From JADJQU01 sp035490315 (GTDB taxonomy: Bacteria > Planctomycetota > UBA1135 > GCA-002686595), in contig DATHET010000293.1 of the NCBI GenBank assembly GCA_035490315.1, positions 1 through 21,862 of the forward strand: DNA of 21,862 bases, in the 5' to 3' direction. Under the pieces are notes generated by a model. It did not search any database, had not been told where the DNA came from, and worked only from the letters and a program-made list of their open reading frames with translations. The translations under genes and the position numbers were made by a program. This document shows, piece after piece, positions 14,553 through 21,762 of the stretch. The first letter of the stretch is position 1; each line of letters begins with the position of its first letter.

Positions 14553-16790
14553 ATGATCCGGAATTCGTTCTGCTCGTGGTTGTGCGTCGTCCTCGCGCTC
14601 GCTGGTCTGACTGACGAAACGGCGGCGCAGGCGATCGTCGTGGGCCGGGGAGCGCAGGTGTTCGACAGCCGCTGGAACGACGAGGCGTTCGTCGAAATGA
14701 AGGCAGGTGGGGCCCACACCCTCGCGAGACGCGCCGACGGCTCGGTCGTGGCCTTCGGAAACAATCATACCGGTGAGTGCACAGTGCCCGCTTCCCCATT
14801 TCTGCCCTACGTCCAGCTCGCGGCAGGCGGTGAGCACAGTGTTGCGCTGCGCAGCGACGGCTCGATTGTCGCCTGGGGGCAAAACCTGATCGGCCAGTGC
14901 AACGCTCCCGCGCTTCCGCCAGGTGTGACGTACGTCGAGATCGCGGCGGGCTTGTGGTTCACCATGGCACGACGGAGCGACGGGTCGGCCGTGGTCTTTG
15001 GAGACTCCGGGGAAGGCCAAGGCAACGTGCTTGCGCTGCCCCCTGGCATTACCTATGTCGAGATCGCAGCAGGTGCCAACCATGCCGTCGCTCGCCGTAG
15101 TGACGGATCGGTGGTTGCGTGGGGACGCAACGCCGAGGGCCAGTGCAATGTGCCTGCGCTTCCTGCTGGTCTGCAATATGTCGAGATCGCGGCGGGCGAC
15201 TATCACAGCGTGGCGAGGAGAAGCGACGGTTCGGTCGTTGCGTGGGGCAACAACTCCCAAGGCCAATGCACTGTCCCAGCTCTTCCGGCAGGCCTGACGT
15301 ATGTCGCTGTCGAAGCCGGCGGCTTTCAAACCGTAGCCAGGCGAAGCGATGGTTCGGCGCTTGCGTGGGGGGCAAATTCCCCGAGCAACGTGCCGCCGCT
15401 ACCGGTCGGGCTCACCTACGTCGACATCGAGGCCGGGGGCGCTTACGGGATCGCGCGGCGCAGCGATGGCTCGTGGGTCTCATGGGGATCCAACTCGTTT
15501 AGCCAGTGCAATGTCCCAGCATTGCCGGCCGGCATTTCCTACCTCCAGGTCACCGGCGGTCAGCAACACCACGTGGTGGCATTGCGCAGCGATGGGAGCG
15601 TCGTGACCTGGGGAGAGAACTCGTACGGCCAGTGCAACGTTCTCCCGCTTCCCCCCGGCCTGACCTACGTCGAGGTTGCGGCGGGCCGGACTTTCACCCT
15701 CGCTCGGCGCAGCGATGGCTCGGTCGTGGGCTGGGGAGACAACGCGGCTGGCCAGTGCAACATTCCCGCGCTTCCCCCTGGTCTGACTTACGTCGAGATC
15801 GCAGCGGGGGAATACTTCTCGGTGGCGCGGCGCAGCGATGGGACGGCCGTGGCTTGGGGAAACAACAGCTATCACCAGTGCGTCGTTCCCATCCTTCCTC
15901 CCAACCTCACCTATACGGCGATCGTGGCAGGCGGTCGTCACGGCCTTGCGCGCCGTAGCGATGGCTTCGTCGTGGCGTGGGGCGACAACGGCTGGAACCA
16001 ATGCATCACGCCGACGCTTCCGCCTGGACTCACCTACGTCGACGTCTGGGCAGGCGATGCGCACAGCGTCGCGCGTCGCAGCGACGGCTCGATCGTGATC
16101 TGGGGGAAGAACCTGTCGGGGCAATGCAATGTGCCGGTGCTACCCGCAGGACTCTCGTACGTCGACTTCGCCGCGGGCGAAGACCATTCCATCGCCCGTC
16201 GCAGCGACGGTCTAGCGCTCGCATTCGGAGACAACTCGAAGGGTCAGTGCAACATCCCCGCGCCCCCCCTCGGATACGCCTACCTCGAGATATCGGCCGG
16301 CAATCAGCAATCGGTCGTGCGCATGGAATTCATCTGCCCGGCAGCCACGACCTATTGCACGGCAAAGCTGAACTCGCTCGGCTGCCTGCCCGCGATCAGC
16401 TCGACGGGTACGCCGAGCGCGAGCGCGGGCAGCGGTTTCACGATCAACGTCTCGAACGTGCGCAATCAGAAGGCCGGATTGCTGCTCTATGGCTTGAGCG
16501 GTCAAGCCGCGATTCCGTTCCAGGGAGGAACCCTCTGTCTAGCGAGCCCGGTGCGACGTTCCGTGGGGATCAATTCCGGCGGAGCTCCGCTGCCGACGAG
16601 CGATTGCTCCGGCGTCTACTCGATCGACTTCAACGCCTTCGCCGTCGGAGCTCTCGGCGGCAATCCGCATCCCGCGCTCCAGGTGTTCGGCACGCTGGTC
16701 GACGCTCAATGCTGGGGCCGCGACCCGGGCTTCCCCGCGCCGAACAATTCGACGCTGAGCAACGGGTTGCACTTCATGGTCTGCATGTGA
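14553..16790 (+). CDS. Exported RCC1-repeat (double beta-propeller) protein, paralogue 2
   Basis: A 745-residue protein starting at ATG 14553 (MIRNSFCSW), preceded by GAGGAG with 6 nt spacing; the open frame upstream to 14502 is ignored. The signal peptide covers residues ~1-26 (ending TAAQ). One partial unit plus 13 full RCC1-type units follow (to ~595), then the shared C-terminal module (~600-745). Unit 6 is the single short unit (SALAWGANSPSNVPPLP). Most units carry one cysteine in GQCNVP. The first nine residues are identical to paralogue 3 and the two proteins stay close throughout, especially units 9-13 and the C-terminus (both INVSNVRNQK), so this pair is the most recent duplication here. 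The ligand or role is unknown; surface display or adhesion is an inference. Confidence 0.9.
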   Translation: MIRNSFCSWLCVVLALAGLTDETAAQAIVVGRGAQVFDSRWNDEAFVEMKAGGAHTLARRADGSVVAFGNNHTGECTVPASPFLPYVQLAAGGEHSVALRSDGSIVAWGQNLIGQCNAPALPPGVTYVEIAAGLWFTMARRSDGSAVVFGDSGEGQGNVLALPPGITYVEIAAGANHAVARRSDGSVVAWGRNAEGQCNVPALPAGLQYVEIAAGDYHSVARRSDGSVVAWGNNSQGQCTVPALPAGLTYVAVEAGGFQTVARRSDGSALAWGANSPSNVPPLPVGLTYVDIEAGGAYGIARRSDGSWVSWGSNSFSQCNVPALPAGISYLQVTGGQQHHVVALRSDGSVVTWGENSYGQCNVLPLPPGLTYVEVAAGRTFTLARRSDGSVVGWGDNAAGQCNIPALPPGLTYVEIAAGEYFSVARRSDGTAVAWGNNSYHQCVVPILPPNLTYTAIVAGGRHGLARRSDGFVVAWGDNGWNQCITPTLPPGLTYVDVWAGDAHSVARRSDGSIVIWGKNLSGQCNVPVLPAGLSYVDFAAGEDHSIARRSDGLALAFGDNSKGQCNIPAPPLGYAYLEISAGNQQSVVRMEFICPAATTYCTAKLNSLGCLPAISSTGTPSASAGSGFTINVSNVRNQKAGLLLYGLSGQAAIPFQGGTLCLASPVRRSVGINSGGAPLPTSDCSGVYSIDFNAFAVGALGGNPHPALQVFGTLVDAQCWGRDPGFPAPNNSTLSNGLHFMVCM

Positions 16791-16794
16791 GTGA

Positions 16795-16908
16795 CGGGTA
16801 CGGAGTCAGTTGAATTCGTCCGGAGTCGTGATGGCATTCACGGCGCCGCGTACGCGGCGCCGTGAATGCCATCACGACTCCGGACGAATTCAACTGACTC
16901 CGTACCCG
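16795..16908. repeat. Long palindrome, copy C (perfect, 114 bp)
   Basis: A perfect palindrome with no mismatch across 114 bp; the family core is 16798-16905 and the extra CGG/CCG on each side also pairs. The centre is GCGTACGC. This copy reads CAGTTGAATTC in the left arm and GAATTCAACTG in the right, whereas all others read CAGGTGAATTC / GAATTCACCTG, so the change is present in both arms. The core starts 8 nt after the stop of RCC1 paralogue 2. Confidence 0.97.
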
Positions 16909-16920
16909 CCTATCGAAACC

Positions 16921-16950
16921 CGCTAGGATCATCAGGGTAGGGCCATCGTC
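16921..16950 (+). promoter_or_regulatory. Degenerate form of the RCC1 promoter-type motif (paralogue 3)
   Basis: CGCTAGGAT followed by a GGGCCATCGTC-like block aligns with the motif of the other RCC1 genes but is one base shorter and less conserved. TAGGAT (16924-16929) may be the -10 box. The bases just before it (CGCCTATCGAAACC) match those before the paralogue 4 motif (CGCCTATTGAAACC). Confidence 0.35.
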
Positions 16951-17050
16951 GCCGCGAGAGGGGCACCCCATGGCCCTGCTCGAACGTCGGGCGCTGTACG
17001 CGCACGTCGCAGGGAATAGGGATCGAAGGCAGGAATGGAAGGAGTCGCTC

Positions 17051-19282
17051 ATGATCCGGAATTCGTTCTGCTCGTGGTTCTCGGCCGCTCTCGTGCTCGC
17101 AGCTTTCGCTGACAGTGCGGCAGCCCAGTCGGGACTCGTCGGCCGCGGGGCCCAGGTATTCGACAGCCGCTGGAATGACGAGGCCTTCGTCGAGGTCGAT
17201 GCCGGAGCGTTTCACACCCTCGCGAGGCGCGCCGACGGCTCGATCGTGGCCTTTGGGGACAATTCCTACTTGCAGTGCAATGTGCCTTCGATCCCGGCTC
17301 TCGCCTGCGTCGAGCTCTCTGCTGGCGGCTACCACAGCGTTGCGCGCCGCATCGACGGCTCGGTCGATGCCTGGGGCTCCAATGCCTTCGGCCAATGCAA
17401 TGCTCCCACGCCTCCCGGCGGTCTGACCTATGTCGAGATCGCGGCGGGCTTGAATCACACGATGGCGCGGCGGAGTGACGGGTCGGCGGTGGCCTGGGGA
17501 CTCAACTGGAACGGCCAATGCACCGTGCCCGGGCTGCAACCCGGCATCACGTATGTCGAGCTCGGAGCGGGAGGGGCCCACAGCGTCGCTCGTCGCAGCG
17601 ACGGAACGGTCGTTGCGTGGGGACTCAACTCCTCCGGCCAGTGCAATGTGCCGGTGCTTCCACCTGGAGTCGCTTACGTCGAGATCGCGGTTGGCAACTC
17701 TCACGCCTTGGGGAGGCGAAGTGACGGTTCGGTGGTTGCTTGGGGCCTCAATAGCGACGGCCAATGCGTCGTCCCAGCACTGCCAGCCGGCCTCACGTAC
17801 GTCGCGATCGAAGCAGGTTCATTTCAATCCGCAGCTCGGCGCAGCGACGGCTCGACGATCTCCTGGGGAACCAACATCTTTGGAGCGCCCGATGTGCCGG
17901 CGCCGCCCGCAGGGGTCACCTACCTCGAGATCGGGCTCGGCCGGTCTCACGGGGTCGCGCGGCGCAGCGATGGGTCGTGGACCACGTGGGGAGCCAACGG
18001 GAACAGTCAGTGCAATGTGCCCGCACTGCCGATCGGCACGTCCTATGTCCAGGCCACGGCCGGTCAGGAAAGCTACGCGGTTGCCCTGCGCAGTGACGGC
18101 AACGTCGTGAGCTGGGCAGGCCCGGGCCCGGTCCCCTCGCTTCCTCCGGGACTTACCTACGTCGAAGTCGCTGGAGGCCGTGCTTTCGCCCTCGCGCGAC
18201 GCAGCGACGGTTCGGTCGTTGGCTGGGGAGACAACGCCAATGGTCAGTGCAACGTACCCGTGCTTCCCCCCGGCCTGACCTACGTCGAGATCGCGGCGGG
18301 TGAATACTTCTCGCTGGCTCGGCGCAGCGACGGCACGGTCGTGGCCTGGGGAAACGACACTTATCATCAGCTCACGGCTCCCGCGCTTCCTCCCAACCTT
18401 ATCTACACAGCGATCGCGGCAGGCGGTAGGCACTGTCTCGCGCGGCGTAGCGATGGCTTCGTCGTGGCGTGGGGCGACAATTTCTGGAACCAGTGTCTCA
18501 CGCCCGCGCTTCCGCCGGGTCTCACCTACGTCGATGTGTGGGCAGGCGATGCGCACAATGCCGCGCGTCGCAGCGACGGCTCGATCGTGACCTGGGGCAA
18601 GAACCTGGCGGGGCAATGCAATGTGCCGGCGCTTCCTGCCGGGCTTGCTTACATCGACTTCGCTGCGGGCGAAGACCACTCCCTTGCTCGCCGTAGCGAC
18701 GGCGAGGTGCTGGCGTTCGGAGACAACTCGAAGGGGCAGTGCAACCTCCCCGCGCTCCCCGTCGGATACGCCTATGTCGAAATCTCGGCAGGCAACCAGC
18801 AAACGGTGTCGCGCGTGGAGTTCGTCTGCACGACACCCACTACCTACTGCACCGCCAAGCTGAACTCGCTCAGTTGCCTGCCCGCGATCAGCTCCACAGG
18901 CACGCCGAGCGCGACGGCGGGCATCGGTTTCACGATCAACGTCTCGAACGTGCGCAACCAGAAGGTCGGGTTGCTGCTCTACGGATTCAGCGGTCAAGTC
19001 GCGATTCCGTTCCAGGGAGGCACGCTGTGCATCGCGAGTCCGGTGCGGCGTTCCGTGGGGATCAATTCCGGCGGAGCACAGCTTCCGACGAGCGATTGCT
19101 CAGGCGTGTACTCGATCGACTTCAACGCGTTTATCGTCGGAGGTCTAGGCGGCAATCCGCATCCCGCGCTCCAGGTGTTCGGCACGCTGGTCGACGCTCA
19201 ATGCTGGGGTCGAGACCCGGGCTTCTCCGCGCCGAACAATTCGACGCTCAGCAATGGGCTGCACTTCATGGTGTGCCATTGA
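17051..19282 (+). CDS. Exported RCC1-repeat (double beta-propeller) protein, paralogue 3
   Basis: A 743-residue protein starting at ATG 17051 (MIRNSFCSWFSAAL), with GGAAGGAG just upstream; the upstream open frame from 16970 is ignored. The signal peptide ends near residue 26 (SAAAQ). One partial and 13 full RCC1-type units are followed by the shared C-terminal module (~598-743), ending MVCH. Unit 8 is the single short unit (NVVSWAGPGPVPSLP). It is the closest relative of paralogue 2, with identical opening residues and near-identical units 9, 11 and 12. The C-terminal module has LSC where the others have LGC or IGC. It is bounded by palindromes C and D. Confidence 0.9.
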   Translation: MIRNSFCSWFSAALVLAAFADSAAAQSGLVGRGAQVFDSRWNDEAFVEVDAGAFHTLARRADGSIVAFGDNSYLQCNVPSIPALACVELSAGGYHSVARRIDGSVDAWGSNAFGQCNAPTPPGGLTYVEIAAGLNHTMARRSDGSAVAWGLNWNGQCTVPGLQPGITYVELGAGGAHSVARRSDGTVVAWGLNSSGQCNVPVLPPGVAYVEIAVGNSHALGRRSDGSVVAWGLNSDGQCVVPALPAGLTYVAIEAGSFQSAARRSDGSTISWGTNIFGAPDVPAPPAGVTYLEIGLGRSHGVARRSDGSWTTWGANGNSQCNVPALPIGTSYVQATAGQESYAVALRSDGNVVSWAGPGPVPSLPPGLTYVEVAGGRAFALARRSDGSVVGWGDNANGQCNVPVLPPGLTYVEIAAGEYFSLARRSDGTVVAWGNDTYHQLTAPALPPNLIYTAIAAGGRHCLARRSDGFVVAWGDNFWNQCLTPALPPGLTYVDVWAGDAHNAARRSDGSIVTWGKNLAGQCNVPALPAGLAYIDFAAGEDHSLARRSDGEVLAFGDNSKGQCNLPALPVGYAYVEISAGNQQTVSRVEFVCTTPTTYCTAKLNSLSCLPAISSTGTPSATAGIGFTINVSNVRNQKVGLLLYGFSGQVAIPFQGGTLCIASPVRRSVGINSGGAQLPTSDCSGVYSIDFNAFIVGGLGGNPHPALQVFGTLVDAQCWGRDPGFSAPNNSTLSNGLHFMVCH

Positions 19283-19285
19283 AAT

Positions 19286-19391
19286 GTACGGAGTCAGGTG
19301 AATTCGTCCGGAGTCGTGACGGCATCCGGGCGCCGCGATCGCGGCGCCCGGATGCCATCACGACTCCGGACGAATTCACCTGACTCCGTAC
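19286..19391. repeat. Long palindrome, copy D
   Basis: 106 bp: 51-nt arms and a self-complementary GATC centre (19337-19340). One mismatch, C19320/A19357. The inner stem CATCCGGGCGCCGC is identical to that of copy E. It starts 4 nt after the stop of RCC1 paralogue 3. Confidence 0.97.
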
Positions 19392-19402
19392 GCGCCTATT
19401 GA

Positions 19403-19437
19403 AACCTGCTAGCATTTTTCGGGACGAGGCAGTCGTC
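19403..19437 (+). promoter_or_regulatory. Conserved promoter-type motif upstream of RCC1 paralogue 4
   Basis: A 35-bp block with TGCTAGCAT (19407-19415) and GACGAGGCAGTCGTC (19423-19437), 38 nt before the ATG at 19476. 33 of 35 bases match the block upstream of paralogue 2, while the signal peptides and the rest of the leaders differ. Confidence 0.5.
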
Positions 19438-19475
19438 CTTGCATGCCCGCGTCGCGGTAAAGCTGGATTTCAATC

Positions 19476-21719
19476 ATGACCCACTTGCTCCAGGCCGTGC
19501 TCGCCGCGCTGATCGGCGCCACCGTCACCCTCGAGTCGCCGGCCGCGAGCGCGCAATCCGTGATCGTCGGCCGCGGCGGGCAGGTCTTCGACAGCCGCTG
19601 GCGCGACCAGGCCTTTGTCGAGATCGCGTCGAAATCGGACCATACGGTGGCGCGGCGCGCGGACGGGATGGTCGTGGCCTGGGGAGACAACAGCGCCGGG
19701 CAGTGCAGCGTGCCCGCGCTGCCGGGCGGTTTTTCCTACGTCCAGATCGCGGCGGGGAATTGGCACACCGTCGCGCGTCGCAGCGACGGCTCGGTCATCG
19801 CTTGGGGACAAAATGGCTCGGGTCAATGCGCTGTCCCCGCCCTGCCGATCGGACTCTCCTACGTCGACATCGCGGCAGGCGGCAGCCACACAGTCGTGCT
19901 GCGAAGCGACGGATCGGCGATTGCGTGGGGCGACAACGCCTACGGGCAGTGCAACGTGCCGGCCCTGCCGGGCGGTCTTTCCTACGTCGAAGTCGAGGCA
20001 GGCGACGTTCACACCATCGCACGCAGGAGCGACGGCTCGGTCGTCTGCTGGGGATGGAACTACAGCGGTCAGTGCAATGTGCCCACTTTGCCTCAGGGAA
20101 TCACCTGCGTCGAGATCGCCGCGGGTTGGACTCATTCGGTCGCGCGCTACAGCGACGGATCGGTGCGGGCGTGGGGCCGCAATGACATGGGCCAATGCAA
20201 CGTGCCGACCCTGCCCGCTGGAATCAGGTTCACGGCGATCGGGGCAGGCGGGAACCACACGCTCTACCAACGCAGCGACGCGATCGTCGTTGCCTCGGGA
20301 GACAATGGTCAAGGCCAGTGCATTGCACCGCCGCTGCCAGGCGGACTTGCCTATGTCCGCTTCACCGCGGGACGCCTCCATTCCGTCGCGCTGCGAAGCG
20401 ATGGCTCCGTCGTAGCTTTCGGGTCGAATTCGGCGAGCCAGTGCAACGTGCCCGCATTGCCGGTCGGTGTCGCCTGCACGGGGCTCGCTGGCGGCTATGC
20501 GCACACGCTCGCGCTTCGCAGCGACGGTAGGATCGAGGCCTGGGGCGTCAACACGGATCACCAGTGCGATGTTCCCGTGCTTCCCGGCGGGCTGAGCTAC
20601 GTCGGGATCGCGGCGGGGGACTACTTCGGCGTCGCGCGCCGCAGCGACGGATCAGTGGTCGGTTGGGGCCTCAACAGTCTCGGGCAATGCAATCCGCCCG
20701 CGCTGCCTGTCGGCCTTGCTTACGTCGATATTGCGGCGGGAGCGGATCACATCGTCGCGCTGCGCAGTGACGGATCGGTGGTGACCTGGGGCAATACCAT
20801 CGGAGCTGCGCCAGCCCCTCCGCCTCCCGGGATCACGTACACGGCGATCGCATCGGGCGCGTACCACGTGCTCGCACTGCGCAGCGATGGTTTGCTCGTC
20901 GGCTGGGGAAACAATGGATACGGCCAGTGCACCGCCCCCGCACTTCCTGGCGGGCTCACGTACGTCGAGGCCTCCGCCGGCCGATACCATTCCGCCGCGC
21001 GGCGCAGCGATGGCTCGGTCATAGCGTGGGGCAGCAATACCTCCGGCCAGTGCAATGTCGCCGCCCTTCCCGCGGGCCTGAGCTATGTCGAGCTGGCCTC
21101 GGGGTGGTGGCACACGGCGGCTCGACGCAGCGACGGCTCGCTCGTCGCCTGGGGCGCCGCCACTTCCGGACAATGCGATCTGCCGGCGTCCCCAGTCGGA
21201 TTTCTTGCCTGCGCGGAGCTGGCTGGTGGGGCGTTCGAGACCTTGTCACGGTTCGAATTCCAATGCCCGAGCTCGAGCATCTACTGCGTGGCTAAGCTCA
21301 ACTCGATCGGATGCCTGCCCGTGATCGGATCGAGCGGAACGCCCAGCGTGAGCGCAGCGAGCGGCTTCACGATCACGGGATCGAACGTGCGCAATCAGAA
21401 GGCGGGATTGTTGCTCTATGGACTCAACGGCGCGGCCTCTGTCCCTTTCACGGGTGGTACGCTGTGCGTCGCGAGTCCGGTGCGCCGCACGACCGGGGTG
21501 AATTCCGGGGGGAGCGCGCTGCCGGTTTCGGATTGCAGCGGCGTCTACTCGATCGACTTCAACGCGTTCGTGGCCGGAGCGCTCGGCGGTCACCCCGCAC
21601 CGGCGCTGTATCTCGTCGGCACGCAGGTTCACAGCCAGTTCTGGGGCCGCGACCCTGGATTTGCTGCGCCGAACAACACGACGCTGAGCAACGGACTGCT
21701 GTTTTGGACCTGTCCTTGA
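19476..21719 (+). CDS. Exported RCC1-repeat (double beta-propeller) protein, paralogue 4
   Basis: A 747-residue protein with a signal peptide unlike those of paralogues 2 and 3 (MTHLLQAVLAALIGATV to ASAQ, ~27 residues) and a weak ribosome site. It keeps the VGRGGQVFDSRW opening, one partial and 13 full RCC1-type units, and the C-terminal module (~603-747). Unit 10 is the single short unit (SVVTWGNTIGAAPAPPPP). Unit 5 ends RSDA instead of RSDG, and unit 6 opens VVASGDN with serine replacing the usual W. It is the most divergent of the three tandem genes. Its stop is followed after 1 nt by a decayed palindrome arm and then by intact copy E. Confidence 0.9.
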   Translation: MTHLLQAVLAALIGATVTLESPAASAQSVIVGRGGQVFDSRWRDQAFVEIASKSDHTVARRADGMVVAWGDNSAGQCSVPALPGGFSYVQIAAGNWHTVARRSDGSVIAWGQNGSGQCAVPALPIGLSYVDIAAGGSHTVVLRSDGSAIAWGDNAYGQCNVPALPGGLSYVEVEAGDVHTIARRSDGSVVCWGWNYSGQCNVPTLPQGITCVEIAAGWTHSVARYSDGSVRAWGRNDMGQCNVPTLPAGIRFTAIGAGGNHTLYQRSDAIVVASGDNGQGQCIAPPLPGGLAYVRFTAGRLHSVALRSDGSVVAFGSNSASQCNVPALPVGVACTGLAGGYAHTLALRSDGRIEAWGVNTDHQCDVPVLPGGLSYVGIAAGDYFGVARRSDGSVVGWGLNSLGQCNPPALPVGLAYVDIAAGADHIVALRSDGSVVTWGNTIGAAPAPPPPGITYTAIASGAYHVLALRSDGLLVGWGNNGYGQCTAPALPGGLTYVEASAGRYHSAARRSDGSVIAWGSNTSGQCNVAALPAGLSYVELASGWWHTAARRSDGSLVAWGAATSGQCDLPASPVGFLACAELAGGAFETLSRFEFQCPSSSIYCVAKLNSIGCLPVIGSSGTPSVSAASGFTITGSNVRNQKAGLLLYGLNGAASVPFTGGTLCVASPVRRTTGVNSGGSALPVSDCSGVYSIDFNAFVAGALGGHPAPALYLVGTQVHSQFWGRDPGFAAPNNTTLSNGLLFWTCP

Positions 21720-21720
21720 G

Positions 21721-21760
21721 GCACGGAGTCTGATGAGCGTTCGGAGTCGTGATGGCATTC
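21721..21760. repeat. Decayed left arm of a palindrome copy
   Basis: GCACGGAGTC at 21721 aligns with the start of the family arm, and TCGGAGTCGTGATGGCATTC (21741-21760) matches the copy C arm at 19 of 20 bases; the part between is altered. It has no right arm before intact copy E begins 2 nt later. Confidence 0.8.
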
Positions 21761-21762
21761 GA

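Larger units (their letters stand above)
14311..21762 (+). repeat. Tandem array of three palindrome-plus-RCC1-gene units
   Basis: Each unit is palindrome, leader with promoter-type motif, RCC1 gene. Palindrome centres lie at 14364.5, 16851.5, 19338.5 and 21815.5, giving steps of 2487, 2487 and 2477 bp. All three genes point the same way. Units 1 and 2 are clearly the closest pair by protein and leader sequence. Confidence 0.75.
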
